Shown: piece after piece, positions 9,830 through 21,858 of the stretch
Layout: every line of letters starts with the position of its first letter
Position numbering within the stretch: position 1 is the stretch's first letter
Assembly (NCBI RefSeq): GCF_003287735.1
Contig: NZ_NSCM01000019.1
Span: 1 to 64,000 of the forward strand
DNA: 64,000 nt
DNA from: Photorhabdus bodei
Lineage (GTDB): Bacteria; Pseudomonadota; Gammaproteobacteria; Enterobacterales; Enterobacteriaceae
Direction of reading: 5' to 3'
Notes under the pieces: generated by a model
The model's input: the letters and a program-made list of their open reading frames with translations, nothing else
What the model was told of the DNA's origin: nothing
Databases searched by the model: none
Program-made: the position numbers and the translations under genes

Positions 9830-9909
9830 GAACGGTAGTAATCGCGTTGAAACGGTAATGATTGTGTTGAAACGAAAGTAATTGCGTTGAAACGAAAGTA
9901 ATTGTGTTG
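9830..9909. repeat. Four tandem 20-bp repeats upstream of sspA
   Basis: Four head-to-tail copies of a 20-base unit, AAACGAAAGTAATTGYGTTG in copies 3 and 4. Those two copies differ at one base only; copies 1 and 2 are more diverged. They lie about 120-200 bases upstream of the sspA start. A period near two helical turns would put every copy on the same DNA face. Function unknown. Confidence 0.85.
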
Positions 9910-10031
9910 AGTAGCGCATTCCGTATTCACCGTTGTGGCGTAGAAACATAAGGGATGAGAATGAATGAGTAAGAATAGTCGTGGTCGTGTGGGGCTATTC
10001 ATTCCCTTTTTAGATAAACTTGGAGGTTTTC

Positions 10032-10673
10032 ATGGCTGTCGCTGCCAACAAACGTTCGGTAATGACTCTGTTTTCAGGCCCGGCCGACATTTTTAGCCAT
10101 CAAGTGCGAATTGTATTGGCGGAAAAAGGTGTCAGTGTTGAAGTTGAGCAGGTTGAGGCAGGTAACTTGCCACAGGACCTTATCGATCTGAACCCTTATC
10201 AGACAGTTCCGACTTTGGTTGATCGTGAGCTGACGCTATATGATTCCCGCATCATTATGGAATATCTGGATGAACGCTTTCCTCATCCACCATTAATGCC
10301 TGTGTATCCAGTTGCCCGTGGTTCCAGCCGTTTGATGATGCACCGCATCGAAAAAGACTGGTATTCCCTGATGCATACTATTGAGGAAGGCAATTCTCAA
10401 GAGGCCAATACTGCCCGTAAACGATTAGCGGAAGAGTTGCTAGCAGTGGCGCCAATATTTAAAGAGATGCCATTCTTTATGAGCGAAGAATTCAGTTTGG
10501 TTGATTGTTATCTTGCTCCTTTACTGTGGCGTTTGCCGGTATTGGGTATAGAATTACCGAGTTCTGGTACTAAAGATTTACAAATTTACATGCAGCGTGT
10601 CTTTGAGCGTGATGCATTCTTGGCTTCATTAACCGAAGCTGAACGTGAAATGCGCTTGCAATCCAGGAGCTGA
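10032..10673 (+). CDS. sspA: Stringent starvation protein A
   Basis: SspA binds RNA polymerase, lowers H-NS levels and supports stationary-phase and acid survival. The 213-residue protein has a glutathione-transferase fold: an N-terminal thioredoxin-like half (SGPADIFSHQVRIVLAEKGV, then NPYQTVPTL) and a helical C-terminal half, including the PHPPLMPVYPVARG stretch conserved in SspA. I chose the ATG at 10032 (MAVAANKRSV) because it follows GGAGG at 10021-10025 and matches the family start; an upstream TTG is unlikely. sspB follows after three bases, so the two form an operon. Confidence 0.96.
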   Translation: MAVAANKRSVMTLFSGPADIFSHQVRIVLAEKGVSVEVEQVEAGNLPQDLIDLNPYQTVPTLVDRELTLYDSRIIMEYLDERFPHPPLMPVYPVARGSSRLMMHRIEKDWYSLMHTIEEGNSQEANTARKRLAEELLAVAPIFKEMPFFMSEEFSLVDCYLAPLLWRLPVLGIELPSSGTKDLQIYMQRVFERDAFLASLTEAEREMRLQSRS

Positions 10674-10676
10674 TTT

Positions 10677-11192
10677 ATGGAGCTGTCTCAAATGTCTCCC
10701 CGTCGTCCTTATTTGTTGCGTGCTCACTACGAGTGGTTACTCGATAATGATATGACTCCGCATCTAGTTATAGACGTGACTTTACGTGGAGTTAATGTAC
10801 CAATGGAATATGCCCGTGATGGGCAAATTGTGCTGAATATAGCGCCGAGAGCTGTTGGTAATCTTGAGTTAACCAATGATGAAGTACGCTTCAATGCCCG
10901 TTTTGGTGGTGTTCCACGTCGGGTTAATGTACCGATGGCGGCAGTTATTGCGATTTATGGCCGTGAAAATGGGGCGGGAATGATGTTTGAGCCTGAAGCA
11001 GCTTATAAAGATGAATATCTTTTTAAATCCGCTTCAGATCAGGATAAGGCTGATACCTCTGCATCCGCGACAGATAATCTGGTATTAGTTACGGATGCAT
11101 TGCCCGGTGCTGGAGATGATAGTGGAGCTTCACCTGATGATGAGCCACCAAAACCGACGAGAGGGCGCCCTGCTTTACGGGTAGTAAAATAA
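10677..11192 (+). CDS. sspB: ClpXP specificity-enhancing adaptor SspB
   Basis: SspB tethers ssrA-tagged proteins and RseA fragments to ClpXP. The 171 residues comprise an N-terminal substrate-binding domain (~5-112, PYLLRAHYEWLLDNDMTPHL), a flexible acidic linker (~120-160), and the ClpX-binding tail ending RGRPALRVVK. All three parts needed for function are present. It lies directly after sspA. Confidence 0.96.
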   Translation: MELSQMSPRRPYLLRAHYEWLLDNDMTPHLVIDVTLRGVNVPMEYARDGQIVLNIAPRAVGNLELTNDEVRFNARFGGVPRRVNVPMAAVIAIYGRENGAGMMFEPEAAYKDEYLFKSASDQDKADTSASATDNLVLVTDALPGAGDDSGASPDDEPPKPTRGRPALRVVK

Positions 11193-11243
11193 GCGTTAAA
11201 AGAGGGGGGCGGTTTGCCTCCTTATTTTTTTCAAATTCATTGA

Positions 11244-11750
11244 TTAGAATTCTGTATTGTAGGCTTTTTCTAATTCCCAAAAACAATTTTCAGCTCTGTT
11301 TTTAGCTTTGGAATCTGTGATAGCGCCTAAGCTCTTTTTAACCTTATCTACAAATTCTATTTTATTCTCTCTGGTCCCCAGTTCTGGTGGGATTGTGCAG
11401 ATATCAGCCAATGATATATTGTTTTCTTTATCTACGTTAGCAAGGACTTCAACAGGATTATTAATTAATGCTAGGGATAATGCGTAGCGAACTTCTTTGG
11501 CAAAACCTAGGTGTATGCTTTGCGTTAATTTAAAAGCCAGTTTTATCCATTTACTATCACCAGTAGAAATGTTGTGAGTGATTTCTTGTTTGGCTCCTAT
11601 TTCACCTAATTCTGCCACTACAGAATTGGTACCTCTATTCATAATTTCTTTATTAATATTTTCAGATGTTAAGGGCTGTGATAAAGCAAGTGCTGTATGA
11701 CTGATAAACAGCATTGGAGATAATAAAGTTAAGGTTTTTATTAGCTTCAT
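11244..11750 (-). CDS. Small secreted protein of unknown function
   Basis: I do not recognise this 168-residue protein. It begins with a clear signal peptide (MKLIKTLTLL core, likely cut after HTALA at ~22), so it should be periplasmic or secreted. The mature part is lysine- and glutamate-rich and helical-looking, with two cysteines (118 and 156) that could form one disulfide bond. It is AT-rich compared with its neighbours, convergent with sspB and tandem with gltD but separated from it by about 240 bases. A weak ribosome site (GGA) lies eight bases before the ATG. At the same place E. coli has other, unrelated genes, so this is probably a lineage-specific accessory gene. Confidence 0.7.
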   Translation of the reverse strand: MKLIKTLTLLSPMLFISHTALALSQPLTSENINKEIMNRGTNSVVAELGEIGAKQEITHNISTGDSKWIKLAFKLTQSIHLGFAKEVRYALSLALINNPVEVLANVDKENNISLADICTIPPELGTRENKIEFVDKVKKSLGAITDSKAKNRAENCFWELEKAYNTEF

Positions 11751-11988
11751 TAATATTTCCAGTATTTATAGTTGAATAAGCATCGTGATATTTGTGTTGG
11801 TTAATTAGAATATTTTATTTAAGACCCACACTAATGAGAATGAATATTCCAAAATATTATGTATGACAGTAATAAGTGTGGAATGTTCATTAAATTCACT
11901 TACTTTTTTGTGTAAGGGTAATCCAATTAATATAAGTTATCGAACTGATGATAGAAAGAGTTGGGAGCTGAAAAGCTCCCTTGGTTGA

Positions 11989-13416
<1,428 letters not shown>

Positions 13417-16400
13417 TTATTGCGCTTGAATTCGCAACTCTGCGGAAGAACGACTGCGATGTCCCAATAGGGCTTTCACATCACTGGATTTTGGCTTCAC
13501 AAGCGCAAATTTGCTCAGCCACTGTTGCCAGTTAGCAAGAATATCTTCACCGCGCTGGGAGCCTGTCAGGTGGACGTGTTCAGTGATAAGCCCTCTCAAG
13601 TGCTCTTCGTGGATAGCTAAGGCATCTACTGCCAGTACTTCAACCAACTCTGGGTTAACCCGTTTGCGGAAATCATCATTTTCATCCAGGACATAAGCAA
13701 AGCCGCCGGTCATTCCTGCACCAAAATTTATTCCAGTGCGTCCGAGAATACAGACGATACCTCCTGTCATATATTCACAGCCGTTATCTCCGATACCTTC
13801 CACAACCGTGATAGCACCTGAATTACGAACGGCGAAGCGTTCTCCTGCTCGCCCGGCTGCAAACAGCTTGCCTCCGGTTGCACCGTAGAGACATGTGTTG
13901 CCAATGAGGGTTGCCTGATGGCTTTTGAAGGCAGAACCTACAGGAGGGTGTATGACAATGCGGCCGCCAGCCATACCTTTACCGACATAATCATTGGCAT
14001 CACCGATAAGTGTCAGCTCCAGACCACCGGCATTCCAGACGCCAAAACTTTGACCGGCGGTACCATTGAAATGAATTTTTATGGGTGCCGCGGCGATCCC
14101 CTGATTACCATATCGAGCAGCGATAAAACCGGAAAGGGAAGCGCCCACTGAACGATCGGTATTACGGATATCGAAATAGAAAGTTTTACTTTGTTGCTTC
14201 TCAATATAGCTGGAAGCTTGAGCCAGTAAGTTTTTATTCATTGTTCCGTCGTCAAATGGCGGATTGCTTTCAGTGCAATATAAGGCTTTGCCCTGATGGG
14301 GGTCTGCGGTTGCCAAGAGCGGATCAAGATTGAGTTTGTTCTGTTTTGCTGAAATACCTTCCAGTACTTCCAACAGGTCAGTTCGGCCTATTAAATCAGT
14401 TAGATTTTTGACACCCAGTGTAGCCATGATTTCTCTGGTCTCACGGGCGATGAAGCGGAAATAATTCATTACCCGTTCAGGTAATCCGTGGTAGTGGTCG
14501 CGACGTAATTTCTCATCCTGAGTGGCAACCCCGGTTGCACAATTATTAAGATGGCAAATACGCAGATATTTGCATCCAAGGGCAACCATTGGCCCAGTAC
14601 CGAAACCGAAACTTTCAGCGCCAAGAATGGCCGCTTTAATAATATCTACGCCTGTTTTCAATCCGCCGTCAACTTGTAAGCGGATCTTATGACGTAATCC
14701 GTTAGCAACTAGCGCTTGTTGGGTTTCCACCAGCCCCAATTCCCACGGGCATCCTGCATATTTCACTGATGATAATGGACTGGCACCGGTACCGCCGTCA
14801 TAGCCTGCGATAGTAATTAAATCGGCATAAGCTTTGGCAACGCCAGTGGCAACAGTACCAACACCGGGTTCTGAAACTAGTTTTACTGAGATCAGCGCAT
14901 TGGGGTTGATCTGTTTTAGATCGAAAATCAACTGAGCCAAATCTTCAATAGAGTAAATATCGTGATGTGGTGGTGGAGAAATAAGTGTTACGCCGGGTAC
15001 GGAATAACGCAGTTTTGCAATGTACGGTGTTACCTTATCACCCGGTAATTGCCCGCCTTCTCCGGGTTTAGCGCCTTGCGCGACTTTAATCTGAATCACA
15101 TCAGCGTTGACCAGATAAGCAGGTGTCACACCAAACCGACCGGAAGCAACTTGTTTGATACGGGAAACCTTTTTTGTTCCATAACGTGCGGGATCTTCTC
15201 CACCTTCGCCGGAGTTGGAAAAACCGCCTAGCGTATTCATAGCTTCAGCCAGAGCTTCGTGTGCTTCCGGGCTTAATGCTCCAATCGACATCGCTGCGGT
15301 ATCAAAGCGTTTAAACAGCTCTTCGGCAGGTTCTACTTCTTCAATAGGTAGAGGTTCACCTTTTGTTTTTATCGCCAGCAAATCACGGATTGTGGTAATT
15401 GGACGCTGATTAACCAGACGAGAATATTTCAAGTAATCGTTATATTCGCCACTATGAACCGCAGACTGTAAAGTGCTTATAACATCTGGGTTATAAGCGT
15501 GATATTCGCCGTTATGAACATATTTCAGCAATCCGCCCTGATCGAGTGGTTGACGAGCAAGCCATGCACGTTTAGATAAGTTTTGCAGATCCTGCTCGAA
15601 ATCGCTGAAATTAGCGCCGCCAATTCGGCTGACGACGCCATTGAAGCAGAATTCAGTTAATTCGAAATGTAAGCCGACAGCTTCAAATAGTTTAGAGCAG
15701 CGATAGGAGGCGATAGTCGAGATGCCCATTTTCGACATGATTTTATATAACCCTTTATTGATACCATTGCGGTAGTTAAGCATGACATCAGCATAAGGTT
15801 TATTAATTGTGCCATTATCGACCATTTTGGCGAGGGATTCATAAGCCAGGTAGGGATAAATCGCTGTTGCGCCAAATCCCAGTAGTACAGTGAAATGGTG
15901 TGGATCACGGGCACTCGCTGTTTCTACTATCAAGTTGGTATCACAGCGTAGGCTTTTTTCTACCAAACGGTGTTGAATAGCGCCAACAGCCATGGGAGCT
16001 GGTATAGGTAACTTCTCCGACGTAATGTTGCGGTCAGATAATACCAACAATACCGCACCATCTCTGGCGAGTTGTTCAGCCTGATCACACAATGCAAACA
16101 GGGCATTTTGCAGATTGGTTTCTTGTGGATTGAAAGTTAAGTCTAATTGTTCTGCGCGATAGTGTGGACTTTGCTGCGTTATTAATTGGTGAAAGTCAGA
16201 GTAGAGCAGAATAGGAGATTTAAAACTTAATCGGTGTGCCTGTCCCTCTGCTTCACAAAATACGTTCATCTCCCGTCCGATGCAGGTGGTGAGAGACATA
16301 ACATGTGCTTCGCGTAGTGGGTCGATTGGCGGATTAGTGACTTGAGCAAATTGCTGGCGGAAATAGTCATAAATAATCCGTGGGCGGCTGGAAAGGACGG

Positions 16401-17874
16401 CAAACGGCGTATCATCTCCCATTGAACCGGTTGCTTCCTGACCATTCTCTCCCAGGGCACGGATGATTTGATCTAACTCTTCGTTGCTGTAGGAAAATTG
16501 TTTGTGATAGACCGCTAAGGTTTGATCGTTCAGATCCCGATGACCCGCTTGATCTTCCAGTAATTCTTCGAATGGGGTCAGACGCTTGACGTTTTTATCC
16601 ATCCATTCTTTATAGGGATGGCGGCTTTTCAAGTCATTGTCTGTTTCTTCTGCATGAAGGATGCGGCCTTGGCGGGTATCAATCACGATAAGTTCACCGG
16701 GACCAACTCGCCCTTTTTCCACCACTTCATCCGGTTGATAATCCCAGATACCGACTTCGGAAGCACAGGTGATCAACTTATCTTTAGTGATAACATAACG
16801 GGCTGGGCGCAAGCCATTACGATCCAGATTACAGGCAGCGTAGCGTCCATCTGACATAACGATACCCGCGGGGCCATCCCACGGTTCCATGTGCATAGAG
16901 TTGAAATCAAAAAAAGCCCGCAGATCTTCATCCATATCAGGATTGTTTTGCCATGCGGGAGGAACCAGCAATCGCATAGCACGGATTAAATCCATTCCGC
17001 CGTTGAGAAACAGTTCCAGCATATTATCCAGCGAGCTGGAATCTGACCCTGTTTCATTGACAAAAGGGGCCGCAGTGTGCAGATCGGGAATAAGCGGTGT
17101 CTTGAATTTATAGGCTCTTGCTCGTGCCCACTGGCGGTTACCGGTGATGGTGTTTATTTCACCGTTATGGGCAAGATAGCGGAAAGGTTGTGCCAATGGC
17201 CAGCGCGGGACGGTATTGGTTGAAAAGCGTTGATGGAATAGGCAAATTGCCGATTCCAAACGTAAATCAGCCAGATCGGGATAGAAACGGGGCAAATCTG
17301 CCGCCATGCACAGCCCTTTATAGATAGTCACTAGGTTAGACAAACTGCAAACATAAAAGTCGCTGTCATTGATGCGTTTTTCTATTCGGCGGCGAGCAAC
17401 GAACAAGCGGCGTTCTAAATCACGTGCACGCCAGCCAGCCGGAGCATTAACAAAAATCTGTTCAATATGAGGGAGGCTTGAAAGGGCTATTTCGCCCAGA
17501 ATATCACTGTTGATGGGGACTTCACGCCAGCCAACGACTGACAGGGTTTCATTTTGTAGCTCTTGTTCGATGATTGCCCGGCAGTTTTGTGCAATCTGAG
17601 GATCTTGGCTGAGAAATAGCATACCGACGGCGTAATTGCGGGCTAAATGCCACTCTTGCTCCTGTGCGACCATCCGAAAAAAGCGGTCAGGTTTTTGCAA
17701 CAATAAACCACAACCGTCACCGGTTTTGCCATCCGCCAGGATTGCCCCACGATGTTGCATTCTGGCTAGGGCATGGATAGCGGTACGTACTACTTTGTGG
17801 CTTGGCTCCCCTTCAATATGGGCTATCAGTCCAAAGCCACAGTTATCCTTTTCTTGAGATTTGTTATATAGCAT
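13417..17874 (-). CDS. gltB: Glutamate synthase (NADPH) large subunit
   Basis: GltB makes two glutamates from glutamine and 2-oxoglutarate, the high-affinity ammonia route together with glutamine synthetase. From the chosen ATG (17872-17874) the protein has 1485 residues, as in E. coli. The N-terminal propeptide [11 protein letters not shown] precedes Cys12, the glutaminase nucleophile exposed by processing (CGFGLIAH). The FMN-binding synthase domain includes [17 protein letters not shown] and the 3Fe-4S cysteines in [12 protein letters not shown]; the C-terminal beta-helix is glycine-rich. A start 51 bases further upstream is open, but this ATG has the better ribosome site (GGGAGG, eight-base spacer). 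That site lies inside a hairpin-forming palindrome. Confidence 0.97.
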   Translation of the reverse strand: MLYNKSQEKDNCGFGLIAHIEGEPSHKVVRTAIHALARMQHRGAILADGKTGDGCGLLLQKPDRFFRMVAQEQEWHLARNYAVGMLFLSQDPQIAQNCRAIIEQELQNETLSVVGWREVPINSDILGEIALSSLPHIEQIFVNAPAGWRARDLERRLFVARRRIEKRINDSDFYVCSLSNLVTIYKGLCMAADLPRFYPDLADLRLESAICLFHQRFSTNTVPRWPLAQPFRYLAHNGEINTITGNRQWARARAYKFKTPLIPDLHTAAPFVNETGSDSSSLDNMLELFLNGGMDLIRAMRLLVPPAWQNNPDMDEDLRAFFDFNSMHMEPWDGPAGIVMSDGRYAACNLDRNGLRPARYVITKDKLITCASEVGIWDYQPDEVVEKGRVGPGELIVIDTRQGRILHAEETDNDLKSRHPYKEWMDKNVKRLTPFEELLEDQAGHRDLNDQTLAVYHKQFSYSNEELDQIIRALGENGQEATGSMGDDTPFAVLSSRPRIIYDYFRQQFAQVTNPPIDPLREAHVMSLTTCIGREMNVFCEAEGQAHRLSFKSPILLYSDFHQLITQQSPHYRAEQLDLTFNPQETNLQNALFALCDQAEQLARDGAVLLVLSDRNITSEKLPIPAPMAVGAIQHRLVEKSLRCDTNLIVETASARDPHHFTVLLGFGATAIYPYLAYESLAKMVDNGTINKPYADVMLNYRNGINKGLYKIMSKMGISTIASYRCSKLFEAVGLHFELTEFCFNGVVSRIGGANFSDFEQDLQNLSKRAWLARQPLDQGGLLKYVHNGEYHAYNPDVISTLQSAVHSGEYNDYLKYSRLVNQRPITTIRDLLAIKTKGEPLPIEEVEPAEELFKRFDTAAMSIGALSPEAHEALAEAMNTLGGFSNSGEGGEDPARYGTKKVSRIKQVASGRFGVTPAYLVNADVIQIKVAQGAKPGEGGQLPGDKVTPYIAKLRYSVPGVTLISPPPHHDIYSIEDLAQLIFDLKQINPNALISVKLVSEPGVGTVATGVAKAYADLITIAGYDGGTGASPLSSVKYAGCPWELGLVETQQALVANGLRHKIRLQVDGGLKTGVDIIKAAILGAESFGFGTGPMVALGCKYLRICHLNNCATGVATQDEKLRRDHYHGLPERVMNYFRFIARETREIMATLGVKNLTDLIGRTDLLEVLEGISAKQNKLNLDPLLATADPHQGKALYCTESNPPFDDGTMNKNLLAQASSYIEKQQSKTFYFDIRNTDRSVGASLSGFIAARYGNQGIAAAPIKIHFNGTAGQSFGVWNAGGLELTLIGDANDYVGKGMAGGRIVIHPPVGSAFKSHQATLIGNTCLYGATGGKLFAAGRAGERFAVRNSGAITVVEGIGDNGCEYMTGGIVCILGRTGINFGAGMTGGFAYVLDENDDFRKRVNPELVEVLAVDALAIHEEHLRGLITEHVHLTGSQRGEDILANWQQWLSKFALVKPKSSDVKALLGHRSRSSAELRIQAQ

Positions 17875-17879
17875 AGTGT

Positions 17880-17895
17880 GAACCTCCCGAGGTTC
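17880..17895 (-). promoter_or_regulatory. Palindrome covering the gltB ribosome binding site
   Basis: GAACCTCGGGAGGTTC on the minus strand is a perfect inverted repeat. A six-pair stem with a CGGG loop would sequester the GGGAGG that serves gltB, eight bases before its ATG. Confidence 0.6.
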
Positions 17896-17925
17896 TGTCC
17901 GACTCTCACAGAAACTCACAGACAT

Positions 17926-18621
17926 TTGTGAGATTAATATTTTTTACTGGCGTCTGAATTGCGCCCTCAATCAACCACCACTTGTTTATTTGTGATAAAC
18001 AGGTGGTGACTTAAATGATATTGTGTCACTGCATAATTATGGTTCAGATGAGAATCTGACAGATGATTTCCAGTGACTTTCCAAGTTAACTAGAAATATA
18101 AATCAGGTCAAATATCACCGGGATAAGGTCAGGACAGGTGATAAGTAAAGTTAATGCTATGATTTATAAGTAGAAAAATTAACATTAGTGTTGTGTGATA
18201 TAGATCATGTTAGGATTTTAATGTGATTTATATCACTAATATTAGTGTAATATCTGTTTTGTATATGCTGTTAAACTTTTATTTATTAGATTTAAAATCT
18301 TACTAATGTTAACTTTATGGAATTAATATGTATTTTTGTTTCTTTATGAGAATAAAGTTTTATCTTTTTGGGGTATTAAAAGAGTAAAAAAGAATTTTAT
18401 GCTTATTTTATCAATGTGTTTGATTATTTATTCATGCTTGGATTGTGCGGAAAGACCGGCGGGAGTAAAAAGCCAGAATAATGTTTGGGAAGTCATAACT
18501 AAAACTATTAAATAATACTATTGTTTTACCAGGTCAACAATTTCTGTTATTCCTTCAACGAAGTGGCCGGTTTTTTACGGTATGATCCGGAATGGTCATA
18601 TTTAACGGGAGTCTTTATGAA
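17926..18621. promoter_or_regulatory. Divergent gltB/arcB regulatory region
   Basis: About 700 bases, very AT-rich. In E. coli, gltBD is controlled by Lrp, IHF and CRP over a long upstream region, and this region has room for that. The yhcC gene found here in E. coli is absent. One strong CRP-like site is at 18222-18237. No ORF is convincing. Confidence 0.55.
18222..18237. promoter_or_regulatory. Candidate CRP binding site
   Basis: TGTGATTTATATCACT matches the CRP core TGTGA-N6-TCACA at nine of ten positions. It lies about 350 bases upstream of gltB and about 385 upstream of arcB. Confidence 0.5.
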
Positions 18622-20967
18622 ATGAAGCTGCTCAGGGGCCTGGCCCAATATTATGTTGATTTAATGATGAAATTGGGGCTAGTGCGCTTCTCATTACTGC
18701 TTGCATCCGCACTGGTCGTTCTTGCTATGGGTGTACAGATGGTAGTCACTTTTCTGCTTCAGGGAGGAGTGCAAAGTATTGATTTAGTTCGCTCAATATT
18801 TTTTGGTTTGTTGATTACACCTTGGGCTGTCTATTTTCTTTCGGTTGTTGTTGAACAGCTCGAAGAGTCCCGTCAGCGATTATCTAAATTAGTTGAAAAG
18901 TTGGAAGTTATGCGTCAGCGTGATCGGGAACTTAATCAGCAATTAAAAGACAACATTATTAAGCTTAATCAGGAGATCTCAGAAAGAGAAAAAGCTGAGC
19001 AGGCGCATCTGATATTGTTGGATAAACTCAAAGAAGAGATGAAACACCGTGAGCAGACGCAGATTGAATTGGAACAACAATCTGTATTGTTGAAATCTTT
19101 TCTCGATGCTTCTCCTGATTTGGTCTATTACCGTAATGAAAATAATGAGTTTTCTGGTTGTAACCGGGCGATGGAATTGCTGACGGGTAAAAGCCAGAAA
19201 CAACTTGTCGGGCTGACACCAAACGATGTTTATGACAAAGAGGTTGCTCGCAAGGTAATGAAAACCGATGAAAAAGTGTTCCGTCATAATGTTGCACTCA
19301 CTTATGAACAATGGCTAGTTTATCCCGATGGTCGAAAAGCCTGTTTTGAGCTTCGGAAAGTCCCTTTTTATGATCGGGTAGGAAAAAGACATGGGCTTAT
19401 GGGATTTGGGCGCGATATAACGGAACGTAAGCGTTATCAGGACGCTTTGGAGAATGCAAGTAGGGATAAGACCACTTTTATCTCAACGATTAGCCATGAG
19501 CTTCGTACGCCTTTAAATGGCATTGTTGGTTTGAGCCGTATTCTGCTCGATACTGAGTTGACATCTGAGCAAAATGACTATCTGAAAACGATTCATGTCA
19601 GTGCCATCACGCTTGGTAATATTTTCAATGACATTATTGAAATGGATAAAATTGAACGGCGTAAAGTGCAAATTGATAATCAGCCAATTGATTTTACCGG
19701 TTTTATATCCGATCTGGAAAACCTCTCTGGGCTGCTGGTGCAACCGAAAGATATTAAATTTGTAATGAACCCAGAACTGCCACTGCCTGCCAGAATCATG
19801 ACAGATGGTACTCGCTTGCGCCAAATTCTGTGGAACTTGATTGGTAATGCGGTGAAATTTACGCAAAAAGGAGAGATTACTGTTCGAATCTGGTACGAAG
19901 AGGGAGAACGTTTGCTGTTTGAAGTCACAGATACGGGGATTGGTATCCCACATGATGAGCTGGAGAAGATTTTTGCGATGTATTATCAAGTGAAAGGCAG
20001 TCATGGTGGTTGTCCAGCAACGGGAACCGGTATTGGATTGGCGGTATCCAAACGTTTGGCTCAAAGTATGGGAGGGGATATTGTGGTGGAAAGTGAGCCG
20101 GGACAAGGTTCTCGATTTACACTGTCTATCATTGCACCGGCTATGGAGGAGAATCTTTTATGCAAAGAAGATACAGAAGATTATCCACTTCCAGCGTTGC
20201 ATATCTTATTGGTGGAAGATATTGAGCTGAATGTGATTGTTGCTCGCTCTGTATTGGAGAAATTGGGTAACAGCGTGGAAGTCGCTATGAATGGTAAAGA
20301 TGCGCTAGCAGTGTTTAAGCCAGGAGAGTTCGATCTGGTACTGCTTGATATTCAGCTACCCGATATGACCGGGTTAGATATCTCCCGGGAATTAAGTCAG
20401 CGATATGCCAAAAAGGATCTGCCCCCGCTGATTGCACTGACAGCAAATGTCTTAAAAGACAAAAAAGAGTATCTGGATGCAGGTATGAATGGTGTGTTGA
20501 GTAAGCCGCTTTCTGTGAATGCGTTAACCGCCATTATTGAACAATATTGGGGGGAACAGTCTGTGCATCATATGCAGCCGGAAGAAGAGGAGTCAGGATT
20601 GGTGAAAAAAGGTGAAGATTTACTTGATACAGAAATGCTTAACCAATACATCGAGCTCGTTGGGCCTCAATTGGTTCGCAATAGTCTGAGTGTGTTTGAA
20701 AAGATGATGCCGGGTTACTTATCTGTTCTGGATTCAAACATGACAGCTAAAGACCAGAAAGGCATTACGGAGGAAGCGCATAAGATAAAAGGTGCTGCGG
20801 GATCGGTTGGATTGCGTCATTTACAGCAACTGGCCCAGCAGATTCAATCACCTGATTTACCTGCATGGTGGGATAATGTTCAGGAATGGGTTGATGAGTT
20901 AAAGCAAGAATGGAGAAACGATACGGAAATTTTGGGAGAATGGTTGACGGACGCTGAAAAAAAATAA
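18622..20967 (+). CDS. arcB: Aerobic respiration control sensor histidine kinase ArcB
   Basis: ArcB is the tripartite sensor that reads quinone redox state and phosphorylates ArcA (and RssB). The 781 residues show two membrane segments (~20-45 and ~58-77) with a short periplasmic loop, a linker with coiled coil, a PAS domain (~155-270) and the H1 transmitter with His292 (SHELRTPLNG). ATP-binding boxes follow (WNLIGNAVKF, DTGIGIP, GTGIGLAV). The receiver has Asp576 (LLDIQLPDM) and the HPt domain His720 (AHKIKGAAGS). I chose the ATG at 18622 (MKLLRGLAQYY) by homology; GGGAG lies ten bases upstream. The ArcZ RNA overlaps its 3' end on the other strand. Confidence 0.96.
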   Translation: MKLLRGLAQYYVDLMMKLGLVRFSLLLASALVVLAMGVQMVVTFLLQGGVQSIDLVRSIFFGLLITPWAVYFLSVVVEQLEESRQRLSKLVEKLEVMRQRDRELNQQLKDNIIKLNQEISEREKAEQAHLILLDKLKEEMKHREQTQIELEQQSVLLKSFLDASPDLVYYRNENNEFSGCNRAMELLTGKSQKQLVGLTPNDVYDKEVARKVMKTDEKVFRHNVALTYEQWLVYPDGRKACFELRKVPFYDRVGKRHGLMGFGRDITERKRYQDALENASRDKTTFISTISHELRTPLNGIVGLSRILLDTELTSEQNDYLKTIHVSAITLGNIFNDIIEMDKIERRKVQIDNQPIDFTGFISDLENLSGLLVQPKDIKFVMNPELPLPARIMTDGTRLRQILWNLIGNAVKFTQKGEITVRIWYEEGERLLFEVTDTGIGIPHDELEKIFAMYYQVKGSHGGCPATGTGIGLAVSKRLAQSMGGDIVVESEPGQGSRFTLSIIAPAMEENLLCKEDTEDYPLPALHILLVEDIELNVIVARSVLEKLGNSVEVAMNGKDALAVFKPGEFDLVLLDIQLPDMTGLDISRELSQRYAKKDLPPLIALTANVLKDKKEYLDAGMNGVLSKPLSVNALTAIIEQYWGEQSVHHMQPEEEESGLVKKGEDLLDTEMLNQYIELVGPQLVRNSLSVFEKMMPGYLSVLDSNMTAKDQKGITEEAHKIKGAAGSVGLRHLQQLAQQIQSPDLPAWWDNVQEWVDELKQEWRNDTEILGEWLTDAEKK

Positions 20968-21074
20968 CCCCAACCGAGGTTGGGGTGCGCGAATACTGCG
21001 CCAACACCAGGGAAAACTTTTTACACGCCTATCTAATATTTGGTTGCGGCGAGTAAATGAGGAATTCTCCGTAC
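20958..21074 (-). ncRNA. arcZ: Hfq-dependent small RNA ArcZ
   Basis: The reverse strand between arcB and elbB carries the conserved ArcZ seed and tail TTTCCCTGGTGTTGGCGCAG, then TATTCGCGCACCCC, a GC-rich hairpin and a T-run (the As at 20957-20964). This is the E. coli location and orientation. The 5' end at 21074 is set by similarity (GTACGG versus GTGCGG in E. coli) and by a TATGAT box just upstream, giving about 117 nt versus 121. ArcZ base-pairs with mRNAs through the processed 3' part, activates rpoS and represses arcB; in Xenorhabdus and Photorhabdus it has been reported to control natural-product synthesis and symbiosis. Confidence 0.9.
20966..20987 (-). terminator. ArcZ terminator (also arcB 3' hairpin)
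   Basis: ACCCCAACC and GGTTGGGGT arms with a two-base loop, starting at the arcB stop codon. The T-run lies on the minus strand, so it ends ArcZ; it may also fold at the arcB mRNA end. Confidence 0.85.
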
Positions 21075-21200
21075 ATCATACAAGTACCAACATAGCAAAG
21101 ATAAGATTTTTTGTTACAAGATTCATTAAAATCTGTGATGAAGATTGGTGTTTAACCCCCTAAAGGGTTAAGCAATAATCTACTACAAATGGAGTGAGGT

Positions 21201-21854
21201 ATGAAATCAGTTGCGGTTGTCTTAAGTGGATGTGGTGTATTCGATGGTAGCGAAATTCATGAGTCAGTATTAACTCTGCTTTCTTTAGACCGTTTAGGTG
21301 TTAAAACGAGCTTTTTTGCGCCTGACGAACCACAACTTCATGTTATTAATCATATTAACGGTGAAGAAATTGGCGAAGAACGTAACGTTCTACAGGAATC
21401 CGCCCGTATTTCAAGGGGAAAAATTAAGCCTTTATCACAAGCAAATGCCGATGAATTTGATGCCCTGATAATTCCTGGGGGATTTGGTGTTGCAAAGAAT
21501 TTATGTGACTTTGCCGTTAAGACAGTTGATTGCGAAATAAATAAGGATTTATTAAGTTTGGTAAGGGCTATGCATAAGCAACATAAACCGATGGGATTTA
21601 TGTGCATTGCGCCTGTTATGTTGCCAAAATTACTTAATAAACCGGTGAAACTAACGGTCGGCAATGATCCTGAAACGGTTGCTCAAGTAGAAGCAATGGG
21701 GGGTGTCCATATAGTTTGTGAGGTAAATGATGTTGTTGTTGATTTAGAAAACAAAATTGTGACAACACCAGCCTACATGCTTGCTGAATCTATTTCTCAG
21801 GCGGAAGTGGGAATTGATAAACTTGTCAGAAAAGTATTGGAAATGACTGAGTAA
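21201..21854 (+). CDS. elbB: Isoprenoid-biosynthesis-associated glyoxalase ElbB
   Basis: ElbB is a DJ-1/PfpI-superfamily protein with reported glyoxalase activity; its physiological role remains unclear. The 217 residues show the family's signatures: [16 protein letters not shown] at the N-terminus, [12 protein letters not shown] at ~94, and the nucleophile elbow GFMCIAP at ~134-140. The start has a ribosome site (GGAGTGAGG). It is followed after four bases by mtgA, so the two are cotranscribed, as in E. coli. Confidence 0.93.
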   Translation: MKSVAVVLSGCGVFDGSEIHESVLTLLSLDRLGVKTSFFAPDEPQLHVINHINGEEIGEERNVLQESARISRGKIKPLSQANADEFDALIIPGGFGVAKNLCDFAVKTVDCEINKDLLSLVRAMHKQHKPMGFMCIAPVMLPKLLNKPVKLTVGNDPETVAQVEAMGGVHIVCEVNDVVVDLENKIVTTPAYMLAESISQAEVGIDKLVRKVLEMTE

Positions 21855-21858
21855 CTGG

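Noticed and set aside
9830..9909. Tandem repeats considered as a CRISPR array
   Set aside because: The 20-bp units are contiguous with no spacers, and no cas genes are present.
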